Shown one piece after another: positions 46,036 through 60,000 of a stretch of DNA of 64,000 nt. Numbering within the stretch: position 1 is the stretch's first letter; every line of letters starts with the position of its first letter. A program made the translations under genes and the position numbers. The DNA is from Pterois miles. Lineage: Eukaryota; Chordata; Actinopteri; Perciformes; Scorpaenidae. The stretch lies in contig CAMQGK010000130.1 of assembly GCA_947000775.1 (NCBI GenBank), positions 9,545,709 through 9,609,708 on the forward strand. The letters are read 5' to 3'. The notes under the pieces were generated by a model. That model saw only the letters and a list, made by a program, of their open reading frames with translations, did no database searches and was not told the origin of the DNA.

Positions 46036-46611
46036 ACGGTTTTATTTGTCATATTCTACTATGATTTTTTTATGGCCGACTACGTTAAGTCTTTTTAATG
46101 ACTTCATGGCATGCTATACTATGCCTTTTTTGTGACGTACTGTACTATAACATACTATACTATCACTTTTTTCGACATTATACTGTGACTTTTTTGATAC
46201 ACTATACTATGACTTTTTTTTAACATACTATATTATAATTTTTTTCAACATACTATACTATGACAATTGTTTATGCTATATTATACTATGATTTTTTATG
46301 TCATACTATAGCGTTTTTCAATATACTATACTGACATTTTTTTTAGAAAATACTATACTATGATTTTTTTTTTTTCAAAAATACTACAGTATGACATTTT
46401 TTGACATACTGTACTACATTTTTCAACATACCAAACTATGACTTTTTTCAACATACTAAACTATGATACTAGGAAACGTTTTTTTTAATGCCATAGTATA
46501 CGATGGCTTTTTTTCTTGGTGACATACCATACTATCACTTGTTTGTTGCGACATACAATAGTATAATTTTTTTTAATGCTATAGTATACGATGACTTTTA
46601 TTTTGGTGATA
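46036..46611. repeat. Satellite array 4 (inverse orientation)
   Basis: Units of the type CATACTATACTATGACTTTT, the reverse complement of arrays 1-3 and 6. It is interrupted at 46,612 by the Tc1-like element. Confidence 0.85.
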
Positions 46612-47939
46612 TACAGTGCATCCAGAAAGTATTCACACAACCCCTATAATGACAATGTGAAAAAGGTTTTTTTGAAATTGTTGCAAATTTATTAAAAAAT
46701 ATAACACCTGAGAAATCACATGAACAACAGTATTCACAGCCCTTGCTCAATACTTTGTTGATGCACCTTTGGCAGCAATTACAGCCTCAAGTCGTTGTGA
46801 ATTTGATGCCACAAGCTTGGCTCTAATTCTTTGCAGTATCTCTCAAGCTCCATCAGGTTGGATGGGAGGCGTCGGTGCACAGCCATTTTCAGATCTCTCC
46901 AGAGATGTTCAGTTGGATTCAGCTCTGGCCGGGCCACTCAAGGACATTCACCGAGCTGAGCTGAAGCCCCTCCTTCGATATCTTGGCTGTGTGTTTAGGG
47001 TCATTGTCCTGCTGAAAGATGAACCGTCGCCCCAGTCTGGAGCAGGTTTTCATCCAGGATGTCTCTGTACATTGCTGCATTCATCTTTCCCTCTATCCTG
47101 ACTATTCTTCCAGGTCCTGCTGCTGAAAAACATCCCACAGCATGATGCTGCCACCTCCGTGCTTCACTGTAGGGATGGTACCGGCCTGGTGATCAGCGGC
47201 GCCTGGTTTTCTCCAAAAGTAACGTCTGGCATTCGCTCCAAAGAGTTCAATTTTTGTCTCATCAGACCAGAGAATTTAGTTTCTCATGGTCTGAGAGTCC
47301 TTCAGGTGCCTTTTGGTAAACTCCAGGCAGGCTGCCATGTGTCTTTTACCAAGGAGTGGCTTCCATCTGGCCTCTTTGGAGGATTGCTGCAGAGATGGTT
47401 GTCCTTCTGGAAGGTTCTCCTCTCTCCACAAAGGAACGCCGGAGCTCTGACAGAGTGACCGTCGAGTTGTTGGTCACCTCCCTGACGAAGGCCCTTCTCC
47501 TCCAATCACTCATGTAAGGATGGCCGGTCAGCTCGAGGAAGAGTCCTGGTGGTTCCAAACTTCTTCCACTTACGGATGATGGAGGTCTACAGACAGTTCC
47601 TTTGTCTTCATGCTTAGTTTGTGCTTTGACAATCACTGTCAACCCTGGGACCTTACATAGACAGGCGTGTGCCTTTCCAGATCATATCCAATCAGCTGAT
47701 TTTACCACACGTGGACTCCAGATAAGCCGCTGAAACATCTGGAGGATGATTGGAAACAGAATGAGCTGAGCTCAATTTTGAGCTTCACGTCAAAGGCTTT
47801 GAATACTTTTGTACATGTGTTTTCTCAGGGTTTTTTATTTTTAATAAATTTGCAACAATTTCAAAAAAAACTTTTTTCACATTGTCATTATGGTCATTGT
47901 CATGGCTGAAAAATAAAAATACTTTCTGGATGTACTGTA
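46612..47939 (-). mobile_element. Tc1/mariner-like transposon (dead)
   Basis: The ends TACAGTGCATCCAGAAAGTA and ACTTTCTGGATGTACTGTA are inverted repeats with TA at each terminus, and inverted similarity extends about 60 bases inward. Length 1,328 bp is normal for Tc1 elements. It lies inside the satellite, with inverse-orientation units on both sides. Confidence 0.85.
46750..47660 (-). pseudogene. Tc1-like transposase, frameshifted
   Basis: Reading the minus strand, RRAFVREVTNNSTVTLSELR, then RSFVERGEPSRRTTISAAI (47,346-47,642), matches the second helix-turn-helix region of fish Tc1 transposases. The catalytic part follows toward 46,750 only in fragments spread over several frames, so the gene is inactive. 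The + strand ORFs in this stretch (for example 46,769-47,101) are shadows. Confidence 0.8.
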
Positions 47940-48655
47940 CTTTACTGTGACTGTTTTTAATGCCATATTATACAATTACTTTATTTTGGCAACATGTTAT
48001 ATGATGAATTTTATTGTCAACATATTATACTCTCACTTTTTTCAACATACTATAATATGACTTTTTTTGTACAGACTATACAATGATGATTTTTGGCGAC
48101 ATACTATGCTATGACTTTTTTTTTCAACATGCATAACATGCCTTTTTTTTGAAAATACAACACTATTAAATATTTATCAAAAAAACTATAGCATCACATT
48201 TTTTGACATGCTATGACATTTTTTCAACATACCATATTAAGACTTTTTTTCAAGATAATATAATTTTTTTTCAACGTACTATGGCAATTTTTCATGCAAT
48301 ACTATGACAATTTTTTATTATATTGTGACTCTTTTTGGTCACAAACTATACTACGACTTTCTTTTATGTAATAGTATACTGTGATTTTTTTTTTCTTGGC
48401 AGCATACTTTAATATGACATTGTTGCGTTCCCACTTCAGTAGGAAGTAACAAAAAAAGCTGTTTTTTTTATGTCATACTATACTATGACTTTTTTGGCGA
48501 CATACTTTTTTCATTTTTTGTGTATATCATACTGTGCTTTTTTCGACATACTGTACTATTACGTTTTTCAACATATTAAACAATGACGATTTTTCATTCA
48601 ATACTATAATGTGACGATTTTTTATGCCATATTATATTATGATGATTTTTTTAAT
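47940..48655. repeat. Satellite array 5 (inverse orientation)
   Basis: Continuation of array 4 after the Tc1-like insertion. Units are of the type TACTATACTATGACTTTTTT. At 48,485-48,655 it contains a distinctive block that recurs at 62,485-62,650. Confidence 0.85.
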
Positions 48656-50062
48656 GACATTGTCATAGTATAGTGTGTCATTAAAAAATATCATCATAGT
48701 ATAATGCCATTAAAGAAATCGTCATAGTATAATATGTCATGAAAGAAATCGTCATTGTATAACATGTCATTAAAAAATCGTCACAGTATAGTATGTCATT
48801 TTAAAAAAATAGTCATAGTATGTTATTAAAAAAAATAGTCATAGTATAATATGTCCTTAAAAAATCGTCATATTATGTGTCATTTAAAAAAATCGTCATA
48901 GTGTAGTGTGGCATAAAAAAAACTGTCATAGTATAATATGTTATTTAAAAAAACTGTCATAGTATAGTATGGCATAAAAAAATCATCATAGTATAGTATG
49001 TCATTAAAAAAAATAGTCATAGTGTAGTATGTCATTAAAAAAAATAGTTATAGTATAATATGTCCTTAAAAAATCGTCATATGTCATTTAAAAAAATAGT
49101 CATGGTATGATATGTCATTTAAAAAAATAGTCATAGTATAATATGTTCTAAAAAAATCATCATAGTCTAGTATGTCATTAAAAAACTGTCATAGTGTATT
49201 ATGTCATTAAAAAAATGTTCATAGTATAATATGTTCTAAAAAAATTGTCATAGTCTCGTGTGGCATAAAAAAATCTTCATAGTAGTGTGTCATTAAAAAA
49301 AATCATCATAGTATAATGCCATTAAAGAAATCGTCATAGTATAATATGTCATGAAAGAAATCGTCATTGTATAACATGTCATTAAAAAATTGTCATAGTA
49401 TAGTATGTCATTAAAAAAAAGTCATAGTATAATATGTCCTTAAAAAATCGTCATAGTATAGTATGTCCTTAAAAAATCGTCATATTATGTGTCATTTAAA
49501 AAAATCGTCATAGTGTAGTGTGGCATAAAAAAAACTGTCATTGTATAGTATGGCATAAAAAAATCATCATAGTATGGTATGTCATTAAAAAAAATAGTCA
49601 TAGTGTAGTATGTCATTAAAAAAAATCGTCATAGTATAATATGTCATGAAAGAAATCGTCATTGTATAACATGTCATTAAAAAATTGTCATAGTATAGTA
49701 TGTCATTAAAAAAAATAGTCATAGTATAATATGTCCTTAAAAAATCGTCATAGTGTAGTATGTCATTAAAAACAATCGTCATAGTGTAGTATGTCATTAA
49801 AAAAAATCGTAATAGTATAGTGTGTCACTAAAAAAAATTGTGATAGTATAGAATGTCATTAAAAAATCGTCATAATGTGATATGTCATTTAAAAAAACAG
49901 TCATGGTATGATATGTCATTTTAAAAAATCGTCATAGTATAATATGTTCTAAAAAAATGTTCATAGTATATGTCATTAAAAGAAATCGTCATAATATAGT
50001 ATGTCATAAAAAAAATTGTTATAATATTCTGTGGCGTAAAAAAAACTGTCATAGTATAGAAT

Positions 50063-50443
50063 GATATCAAAACAATGTCATAGCCCGTTTGAACTTCAGT
50101 GTCAACTACTGGACCAGAAACTTGATGTGGTAGATGACAGCTGGCCAGAGGTCCGACCATGTGATCTTCCTCTGAAGTGTGTTCTCCCACTTTGTCCAGG
50201 CTCCTTGCTGGCCGAGGCCGAGGCCCACCATGTTGTTGACTCCTTCCTCTTCTACGACGGCTTGCTTTCCCTCCTGGAGGAGGTGTCGCTGTTCCTTCCC
50301 ACTTGCTGTACAGATCTGGGAATTAGGAAGGTAGCCTAGGACTGCTCTCCGTGATGCCACAGCCCCTACGTGAGTATTGTGTTAACCACTGACTGACTGC
50401 ACTCCACTTTTAGACTGTTTAAGGCTGCTAACAGGGACTGTAC
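50063..50443 (-). mobile_element. Satellite-embedded LINE RT fragment, copy 1
   Basis: A non-satellite segment from GATATCAAAACAATGTCATA to GCTGCTAACAGGGACTGTAC. The minus strand is open and reads LGYLPNSQ, GKEQRHLLQEG, VVEEEGVNNMVGL, then QQGAWTKWENTLQRKITWSD. The order and spacing resemble the C-terminal half of fish LINE reverse-transcriptase ORFs, which typically read VEEER...MVGL.QQGAWTRWE...R.+TW.+LW. That match is from memory and the LINE family is not determined. Only about 85-93 codons are present, with no catalytic RT motif. Confidence 0.6.
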
Positions 50444-51353
50444 AGTATAATGTGTCATTAATAAATTGTTATAGTATAGTATGTCATTAAAAAAATGTCA
50501 CAGTGTAATATTCATTAAAAAATCGTTATAGTATAGTTGGCATAAAAATTAATATTGATTTAAAAAAATCGTCATAGTATAATATGTCTAAAAAAATGTT
50601 ATAGTATAGTATGTCATTAAAAAATTGTCATAGTCTAGTGTGGCATAAAAAAATCTTAATAGTATAGTATGTCATTAAAAAAAATCATAGTTAGTATGTC
50701 ATTAAAAAAGTAGTAGTATGTCATTAAAAAAATGTTCATAGTATGATATGTCATTAAAAAAAAAAATCTAAAAAAATGGTCATAGTGTAGTGTGTAAAAA
50801 AAAGGGAGCATAATAATATTAAAAAACTGTCATAGTATAGTATGTATGTCATTAAAAAAAATTGTCATAGTATAGTGTGTCATTAAAAAAACTGTCATAG
50901 TATAATAGCATTTAAAAAATGCATAGTATAATTGCCTTAAAAAATGTAAAAAAAATATAATGTAAAAATTTTTGTCTTAAAAATTAATTAAAATAGTTTG
51001 TTGTATTAAAAAATGTAGTGTGTTGATTAAAAAAAATAGTCATATTAATTGTCTTAAAAATAATAAAAAGTGTATGTATGTCATTAAAAAAAATGTCATA
51101 GTATAATATGTCTAAAAAAATGTTATAGTATAATATGTATTAAAAAATATAGTTAGTGTGGATAAAAAAACTTTTGTCATTAAAAAAAATCGCATAGGGA
51201 GATTAAAAAATGTGTTGTATGCATTAAAAAATGCATGTTGTTGCTCAAAAATCGCTAGTGTAGTTGTCATTAAAAAAAATGTCATAATATAGTATGTCAT
51301 AAAAAAAATGTTATAATATTCTGTGGCGTAAAAAAACTGTCATAGTATAGAAT

Positions 51354-51712
51354 GATATCAAAAATGTTAGCCCGTTTGACTTAGTGTCAACTATGGCCAG
51401 AAACTTGATGTGGTAGTGAGTGGCCAGAGGTCCGACATGTGTCTTCCTCTGAAGTGTGTTCTCCCACTTTGTCAGGCTCTTGCTGGCGGGCCGAGGCCCA
51501 CCATGTTGTTGACTCCTTCCTCTTCTACGACGGCTTGCTTTCCTCTGGAGGAGGTGTCGCTGTTCCTTCCCACTTGCTGCACAGATTGGGAATTAGGAAG
51601 GTAGCCCAGGACTGCTCTCCGTGTGCCACAGCCCCACGTGAGTATTGTGTTAACCACTGACTGACTGCACTCCACTTTTAGACTGTTTAAGGCTGCTAAC
51701 AGGGACCGTACA
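51354..51712 (-). mobile_element. Satellite-embedded LINE RT fragment, copy 2 (indel-riddled)
   Basis: Same segment as copy 1, but with many scattered single-base deletions (for example GTTTGACTTAGTG for GTTTGAACTTCAGTG), so neither strand stays open. The indel pattern looks like unpolished long-read sequence. Confidence 0.6.
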
Positions 51713-52718
51713 GTATAATGTGTCATTAATAAATTGTTATAGTATAGTATGTCATTAAAAAAAATCGTCATAGTGTAGTATGTCATTAAAAAAATGTTCA
51801 TAGTGTAATATTTCATTAAAAAATTCGTTATAGTATAGTATGGCATTAAAAAATCGTCATAGTATAGTATGTCATTTTAAAAAAATAGTCATAGTATAAT
51901 ATGTTATTAAAAAATTATATGTCCTTAAAAAATTGTCTTGTCTTTAAAAAATAGTCATGGTATGAAATGTCATTTAAAAAAATCGTCATAGTATAATATG
52001 TTCTAAAAAAATCATCATAGTATAGTGTGTCATTAAAAAAAATCATCGTAGTATAATGCCATTAAAGAAATCGTCATAGTATAATATGTCATTAAAAAAT
52101 CGTCATAGTATAGTATGTCATTAAAAAAATAGTCATAGTATAATATGTCATTAAAAAATCGTCATAGTGTAGTATGTCATTAAAAAAATCGTCATAGTGT
52201 AGTATGTCATTAAAAAAAATCGTATGTATAGTGTGTCACTAAAAAAAATTGTGATAGTATAGATATGTCATTTAAAAAAATCGTCATAGTATAATATGTT
52301 CTAAAAAAATGTTCATAGTATAATATGTCATTAAAAAATTGTCATAGTCTAGTGTGGCATAAAAAAATCTTAATAGTATAGTATGTCATTAAAAAAAATC
52401 GTCATAGTGTAGTGTGGCATTAAAAAAAACTGTCATAGTATAATATGTCATTTAAAAAAACTGTCATAGTATAGTATGTCATTAAAAAAATCATCATAGT
52501 ATAGTATGTCATTAAAAAAATCGTCATATTATATGTCATTTAAAAAAATCGTCATAGTATAGTGTGTCACTAAAAAAAATTGTGATAGTATAGATATGTC
52601 ATTAAAAAATCGTCATAATGTGATATGTCATTTAAAAAAATCGTCATAGTATAGTATGTCATTAAAAAAAATCGTCATAATATAGTATGTCATAAAAAAA
52701 ACTGTCATAGTATAGTAT

Positions 52719-53103
52719 GATATCAAAACAATGTCATAGCCCGTTTGAACTTATGTCAATTACTGGACCAGAAAGGTGATGTGGTAGATGTCAGCTGGCA
52801 AGAAATCGTCATAGTATGATCTGTCCTCTAAAGTGTGTTCTCCCAGTGTTGTCCAGGCTCATTGAAAACCTATTCATAGTATAATACGTTGTAAATGACT
52901 CCTTCCTCTTCTACGACGGCTTGCTTTTCCTCCTGGAGGAGGTGTCGCTGTTCCTTCCCACTTGCTGTACAGATGTGGGAATTAGGAAGGTAGCCCAGGA
53001 CTGCTCTCCGTGATGCCACAGCCCCTACGTGAGTATTGTGTTAACCACTGACTGACTGCACTCCACTTTTAGACTGTTTGAGGCTGCTAACAGGGACTGT
53101 ACA
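52719..53103 (-). mobile_element. Satellite-embedded LINE RT fragment, copy 3 (satellite sequence inside)
   Basis: Both ends match copy 1, but the middle is replaced by satellite-like text (AAATCGTCATAGTATGAT and TTCATAGTATAATACGTT). The TTCATAGTATAATACGTT junction before ACTCCTTCCTCTTCTACG is shared with copy 8. Confidence 0.6.
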
Positions 53104-54183
53104 GTATAATGTGTCATTAATAAATTGTTATAGTATAGTATGTCATTAAAAAAAATCGTCATAGTGTAGGATGTCATTAAAAAATGTAGGTTTGTAAAAA
53201 TGGCGCTGAGGTTCTGGGTTGATAAAAGATTTGCGAGAGATAAAGAAAATGATAGTTAGTGTGATAAAAAATAATATAGTATAATGCATTAAAGAAATCC
53301 TAGTATAATAGTTAAAAAAATAGTCATAGTATAATAGTAAAATAAAAAACGCATAATGTAGTGTGGCATAAAAAACTGCATAGTATAATATGTAATTAAA
53401 AAAAATGTCATAGTGTAGTATGGCAATAAAAAAATCATCATAGTATAGTATGTCATTAAAAAAAAATCGTCATAGTCTAGTGTGACATTAAAAAAATATC
53501 ATCATAGTATAATATGCCATTAAAAAAATGGTCATAGTATAATATGTCATGAAAAAAATCGTCATAGTGTAGTATGGCATTAAAAAATCGTCATAGTATA
53601 GTATGTCATTAAAAAAAATCGTAATAGTATAGTGTGTCACTAAAAAAAATTGTGATAGTATAGAATGTCATTTTAAAAAAATCGTCATAGTATAATATGT
53701 TCTAAAAAAGGTTATATGATAAAGGGGGGGGGAAAAAAAATCGTCATAGTATAATATGTTCTAAAAAAATTGTCATAGTCTAGTGTGGCATAAAAAAATC
53801 GTCATAGTATAGTTGTCATAAAAAAAGATGTGTGTTGATTAAAAAATGATAGTATAATTGTTAAATGTGAAAAGGTGTATTAAAAATTGATAGTTAGGTG
53901 GATAAAAATTATAGTATAGTATGTCATTAAAAAAAATGATAGTGTAGTATGTATTAAAAAAATTGTGTGATAGTATGTATTAAAAAAATCGTCATAATGT
54001 AGTGTGGCATAAAAAAACTGTCATAGTATAATATGTCATTTAAAAAAATCATCATAGTATAGTATGTCATTAAAAACAATCGTCATATTATATGTCATTA
54101 AAAACAATCGTCATATTATATGTCATTTAAAAAAATCGTCATAGTGTAGTGTGGCATAAAAAAAACTCGTCATAGTATAGAAT

Positions 54184-54563
54184 GATATCAAAACAATGTC
54201 ATAGCCCGTTTGAACTTCAGTGTCAACTACTGGACCAGAAACTTGATGTGGTAGATGACAGCTGGCCAGAGGTCCGACCATGTGATCTTCCTCTGAAGTG
54301 TGTTCTCCCACTTTGTCCAGGCTCCTTGCTGGCCGAGGCTGAGGCCCACCATGTTGTTGACTCCTTCCTCTTCTACGACGGCTTGCTTTCCCTCCTGGAG
54401 GAGGTGTCGCTGTTCCTTCCCACTTGCTGCACAGATCTGGGAATTAGGAAGGTAGCCCAGGAGTGCTCTCCGTGATGCCACAGCCCCTACGTGAGTATTG
54501 TTAACCACTCACTGACTGCACTCCACTTTTAGACTGTTTAAGGCTGCTAACAGGGACTGTACA
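54184..54563 (-). mobile_element. Satellite-embedded LINE RT fragment, copy 4
   Basis: Intact relative to copy 1. The minus-strand frame is the longest of the set (93 codons), starting MVNNTHVGAVASRRALLGYL, which extends the LINE-like match upstream. Confidence 0.6.
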
Positions 54564-55984
54564 GTATAATGTGTCATTACAAAAATCGTCACAGTGTAGT
54601 ATGTCATTAAAAAAATGTTCATAGTGTAATATTTCATTAAAAAATCGTTATAGTATAGTATGGCATAAAAAATCGTCATAATGTGATATGTCATTTAAAA
54701 AAATCGTCATAGTATAATATGTTCTAAAAAAATGTTCATAGTATAATATGTCATTAAAAAATTGTCATAGTCTAGTGTGGCATAAAAAAATCTTAATAGT
54801 ATAGTATGTCATTAAAAAAAATCGTCATAGTGTAGTATGTCATTAAAAAAATGTTCATAGTATGATATGTCATTAAAAAATCGTCATAGTGTAGTGTGGC
54901 ATAAAAAAAACTGTCATAGTGTATTATGTCATTAAAAAAATGTTCATAGTATAATATGTTCTAAAAAAATGTTCATAGTATAGTATGTCATTAAAAAAAA
55001 TCGTATAGTGTAGTATGTCATTAAAAAATCGTCATAATGTGATATGTCATTTAAAAAAATCGTCATGGTATGTCATTAAAAAATCTTCATAGTATAGTAT
55101 GTCATTAAAAAAAATTGTCATAGTATAGTGTGTCATTAAAAAAACTGTCATAGTATAATATGTCATTTAAAAAAATAGTCATAGTATAATATGTCCTTAA
55201 AAAATCGTCATATGTCATTTAAAAAAATCGTCATTGTGTAACATGTCATTAAAAAATTGTCATAGTATAGTATGTCATTAAAAAAATAGTCATAGTATAG
55301 TATGTCATTAAAAACAATAGTCATAGTATAGTATGTCATTAAAAACAATCGTCATAGTGTAGTATGTCATTAAAAAAAATAGTCATAGTATAATATGTCC
55401 TTAAAAAATCGTCATATGTCATTTAAAAAAATAGTCATAGTATAGTATGTCATTAAAAACAATCGTCATAGTATAATATGTTCTAAAAAAATGTTCATAG
55501 TATAATATGTCATTAAAAAATTGTCATAGTCTAGTGTGGCATAAAAAAATCTTAATAGTATAGTATGTCATTAAAAAAAATCGTCATAGTGTGTATGTCA
55601 TTAAAAAATGTTCATAGTATGATATGTCATTAAAAAATGTTCATAGTATGATATGTCATTCCAAAAATCGTCATAGTGTAGTATGTCATTAAAAAAAATC
55701 GTCATAGTGTAGTATGTCATAAAAAAATCTTCATAGTATGATATGTCATTAAAAAAAATCGTCATAGTGTAGTGTGGCATAAAAAAAACTGTCATAGTGT
55801 ATTATGTCATTAAAAAAATGTTCATAGTATAATATGTTCTAAAAAAATGTTCATAGTATAATATGTCATTAAAAAATTGTCATAGTCTAGTGTGGCATAA
55901 AAAAATCTTAATAGTATAGTATGTCATTAAAAAAAATCGTCATAATATAGTGTGGCATAAAAAAAAATCGTCATAGTATAGAAT

Positions 55985-56361
55985 GATATCAAAACAATGT
56001 CATAGCCCGTTTGAACTTCAGTGTCAACTACTGGACCAGAAACTTGATGTGGTAGATGACAGCTGGCCAGAGGTCCGACCATGTGATCTTCCTCTGAAGT
56101 GTGTTCTCCCACTTTGTCCAGGCTCCTTGCTGGCCGAGGCCCACCATGTTGTTGACTCCTTCCTCTTCTACGACGGCTTGCTTTCCCTCCTGGAGGAGGT
56201 GTCGCTGTTCCTTCCCACTTGCTGCACAGATCTGGGAATTAGGAAGGTAGCCCAGGAGTGCTCTCCGTGATGCCACAGCCCCGACGTGAGTATTGTGTTA
56301 ACCACTGACTGACTGCACTCCACTTTTAGACTGTTTAAGGCTGCTAACAGGGACTGTACAG
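55985..56361 (-). mobile_element. Satellite-embedded LINE RT fragment, copy 5
   Basis: Intact, with an in-frame 6-bp deletion (GGCCGAGGCCCACC for GGCCGAGGCTGAGGCCCACC) shared with copy 7. The minus-strand frame is open for 82 codons. Confidence 0.6.
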
Positions 56362-57349
56362 TATAATGTGTCATTAATAAATTGTTATAGTATAGTATGT
56401 CATTAAAAAAAATCGTCATAGTGTAGTATGTCATTAAAAAAATGTTCATAGTGTAATATTTCATTAAAAAAATCGTTATAGTATAGTATGGCATAAAAAA
56501 ATCGTCATAATGTGATATGTCATTTAAAAAAAATCGTCATAGTATAATATGTTCTAAAAAAATGTTCATAGTATAATATGTCATTAAAAAATTGTCATAG
56601 TCTAGTGTGGCATAAAAAAATCTTAATAGTATAGAATGTCATTAAAAAATCGTCATAATGTGATATGTCATTTAAAAAAATCGTCATGGTATGTCATTAA
56701 AAAATCTTCATAGTATAGTATGTCATTAAAAAAAATTGTCATAGTATAGTGTGTCATTAAAAAATATCATCATAGTATAATATGTCATGAAAGAAATCGT
56801 CATTGTATAACATGTCATTAAAAAATCGTCATAGTGTAGTGTGGCATAAAAAAAACTGTCATAGTATAGTATGTCATTAAAAACAATAGTCATAGTATAG
56901 TATGGCATAAAAAAATCATCATAGTATGGTATGTCATTAAAAAAAATAGTCATAGTATAATATGTCCTTAAAAAATCGTCATATGTCATTTAAAAAAATC
57001 GTCATTGTATAACATGTCATTAAAAAAATAGTCATAGTATAGTATGTCATTAAAAACAATAGTCATAGTATAGTATGTCATTAAAAACAATCGTCATAGT
57101 GTAGTATGTCATTAAAAAAAATAGTCATAGTGTAATATGTCCTTAAAAAATCGTCATTGTATAACATGTCATTAAAAAAAACTGTCATAGTGTAATATGT
57201 CATTTAAAAAAACTGTCATAGTATAGTATGGCATAAAAAAATCATCATAGTATAGTATGTCATTAAAAAAAATCGTCATAATATAGTATGTCATAAAAAA
57301 AATTGTTATAATATTCTGTGGTGTAAAAAAAACTGTCATAGTATAGAAT

Positions 57350-57731
57350 GATATCAAAACAATGTCATAGCCCGTTTGAACTTCAGTGTCAACTACTGGA
57401 CCAGAAACTTGATGTGGTAGATGACAGCTGGCCAGAGGTCCGACCATGTGATCTTCCTCTGAAGTGTGTTCTCCCACTTTGTCCAGGCTCCTTGCTGGCC
57501 GAGGCTGAGGCCCACCATGTTGTTGACTCCTTCCTCTTCTACGACGGCTTGCTTTCCCTCCTGGAGGCGGTGTCGCTGTTCCTTCCCACTTGCTGCACAG
57601 ATCTGGGAATTAGGAAGGTAGCCCAGGACTGCTCTCCGTGATGCCACAGCCCCTACGTGAGTATTGTGTTAACCACTGACTGACTGCACTCCACTTTTAG
57701 ACTGTTTAAGGCTGCTAACAGGGACTGTACA
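57350..57731 (-). mobile_element. Satellite-embedded LINE RT fragment, copy 6
   Basis: Intact. It carries CTGGAGGCGGTGTCG where copies 1, 4, 5 and 7 have CTGGAGGAGGTGTCG, a variant shared with copies 8 and 9. Confidence 0.6.
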
Positions 57732-59623
57732 GTATAATGTGTCATTAATAAATTGTTATAGTATAGTATGTCATTAAAAAAAATGTCATAGTATAATATG
57801 TCATTACAAAAATCGTCACAGTGTAGTATGTCATTAAAAAAATGTTCATAGTGTAATATTTCATTAAAAAATCGTTATAGTATAGTATGGCATAAAAAAT
57901 CGTCATAATGTGATATGTCATTTAAAAAAATCGTCATAGTATAATATGTTCTAAAAAAATGTTCATAGTATAATATGTCATTAAAAAATTGTCATAGTCT
58001 AGTGTGGCATAAAAAAATCTTAATAGTATAGGATGTCATTAAAAAAAATCGTCATAGTGTAGTATGTCATTAAAAAATGTTCATAGTATGATATGTCATT
58101 AAAAAATCGTCATAGTGTAGTGTGGCATAAAAAAAACTGTCATAGTGTATTATGTCATTAAAAAAATGTTCATAGTATAATATGTTCTAAAAAAATCTTC
58201 ATAGTATAGTATGTCATTAAAAAAAATCTTAATAGTATAGTGTGTCACTAAAAAAAATTGTGATAGTATAGAATGTCATTAAAAAATCGTCATAATGTGA
58301 TATGTCATTTAAAAAAATCATCATGGTATGTCATTAAAAATCTTCATAGTATAGTATGTCATTAAAAAAAATTGTCATAGTATAGTGTGTCATTAAAAAA
58401 TATCATCATAGTATAATATGTCATGAAAGAAATGTCATTGTATACATGTCATTAAAAAATGTCACAGTATAGTATGTCATTAAAAAAAATGTCATAGTGT
58501 AGTGTGGCATAAAAAAAACTGTCATAGTATAATATGTCATTTAAAAAAACTGTATAGTATAGTATGGCATAAAAAAATCATCATAGTATGGTATGTCATT
58601 AAAAACAATAGTCATAGTATAGTATGTCATTAAAAACAATCGGCATAGTATAATATGTCCTTAAAAAATCGTCATATGTCATTTAAAAAAATCGTCATTG
58701 TATAACATGTCATTAAAAAATTGTCATAGTGTAGTATGTCATTAAAAAAAATCGTCATAATGTGATATGTCATTTAAAAAAATCGTCATAGTATAATATG
58801 TTCTAAAAAAATGTTCATAGTATAATATGTCATTAAAAAATTGTCATAGTCTAGTGTGGCATAAAAAAATCGTCATAATGTAGTGTGGCATAAAAAAACT
58901 GTCATAGTATAATATGTCATTTAAAAAAACTGTATAGTATAGTATGGCATAAAAAAATCATCATAGTATAGTATGTCATTAAAAACAATCGTCATATTAT
59001 ATGTCATTTAAAAAAATCGTCATAGTGTAGTATGTCATTAAAAAATGTTCATAGTATATGTCATTAAAAGAAATCGCATAATATAGTATGTCATTAAAAA
59101 AATCATCATAATGTAGTGTGGCATAAAAAAAATGTCATAGTATAGTATGGCATAAAAAAATCATCATAGTATAGTGTGTCACTAAAAATAAATTGTGATA
59201 GTATAGAATGTCATTAAAAAATCGTCATAATGTGATATGTCATTTAAAAAAATCGTCATAGTATAATATGTTCTAAAAAAATGTTCATAGTATAGTATGT
59301 CATTAAAAAATCGTCATAGTGTAGTGTGTCATTAAAAAAAATCGTAATAGTATAGTGTGTCACTAAAAAAAATTGTGATGGTATAGAATGTCATTAAAAA
59401 AATCGTCATAGTATAATATGTTCTAAAAAAATGTTCATAGTATAATATGTCATTAAAAAATTGTCATAGTCTAGTGTGGCATAAAAAAATCTTAATAGTA
59501 TAGGATGTCATTAAAAAATGTTCATAGTATATGTCATGAAAAGAAATCGTCATAATATAGTATGTCATAAAAAAAATTGTTATAATATTCTGTGGCGTAA
59601 AAAAAACTGTCATAGTATAGAAT

Positions 59624-60000
59624 GATATCAAAACAATGTCATAGCCCGTTTGAACTTCAGTGTCAACTACTGGACCAGAAACTTGATGTGGTAGATGACA
59701 GCTGGCCAGAGGTCCGACCATGTGATCTTCCTCTGAAGTGTGTTTTCCCACTTTGTCCAGGCTCCTTGCTGGCCGAGGCCCACCATGTTGTTGACTCCTT
59801 CCTCTTCTACGACGGCTTGCTTTCCCTCCTGGAGGAGGTGTCGCTGTTCCTTCCCACTTGCTGTACAGATCTGGGAATTAGGAAGGTAGCCCAGGACTGC
59901 TCTCCGTGATGCCACAGCCCCTACGTGAGTATTGTGTTAACCACTCACTGACTGCACTCCACTTTTAGACTGTTTAAGGCTGCTAACAGGGACTGTACAG
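59624..60000 (-). mobile_element. Satellite-embedded LINE RT fragment, copy 7
   Basis: Intact, with the same 6-bp deletion as copy 5 and a private C-to-T (GTGTTTTCCCACTTTG). Confidence 0.6.

Noticed and set aside
46769..47458. Plus-strand ORFs of 110 and 99 codons
   Set aside because: They are antisense to the Tc1-like transposase remnant.
50061..50339. Plus-strand ORF (92 codons) in the embedded segment, repeated six times
   Set aside because: It overlaps the minus-strand frame that resembles LINE RT sequence. The plus frame begins inside satellite text and resembles nothing I know.
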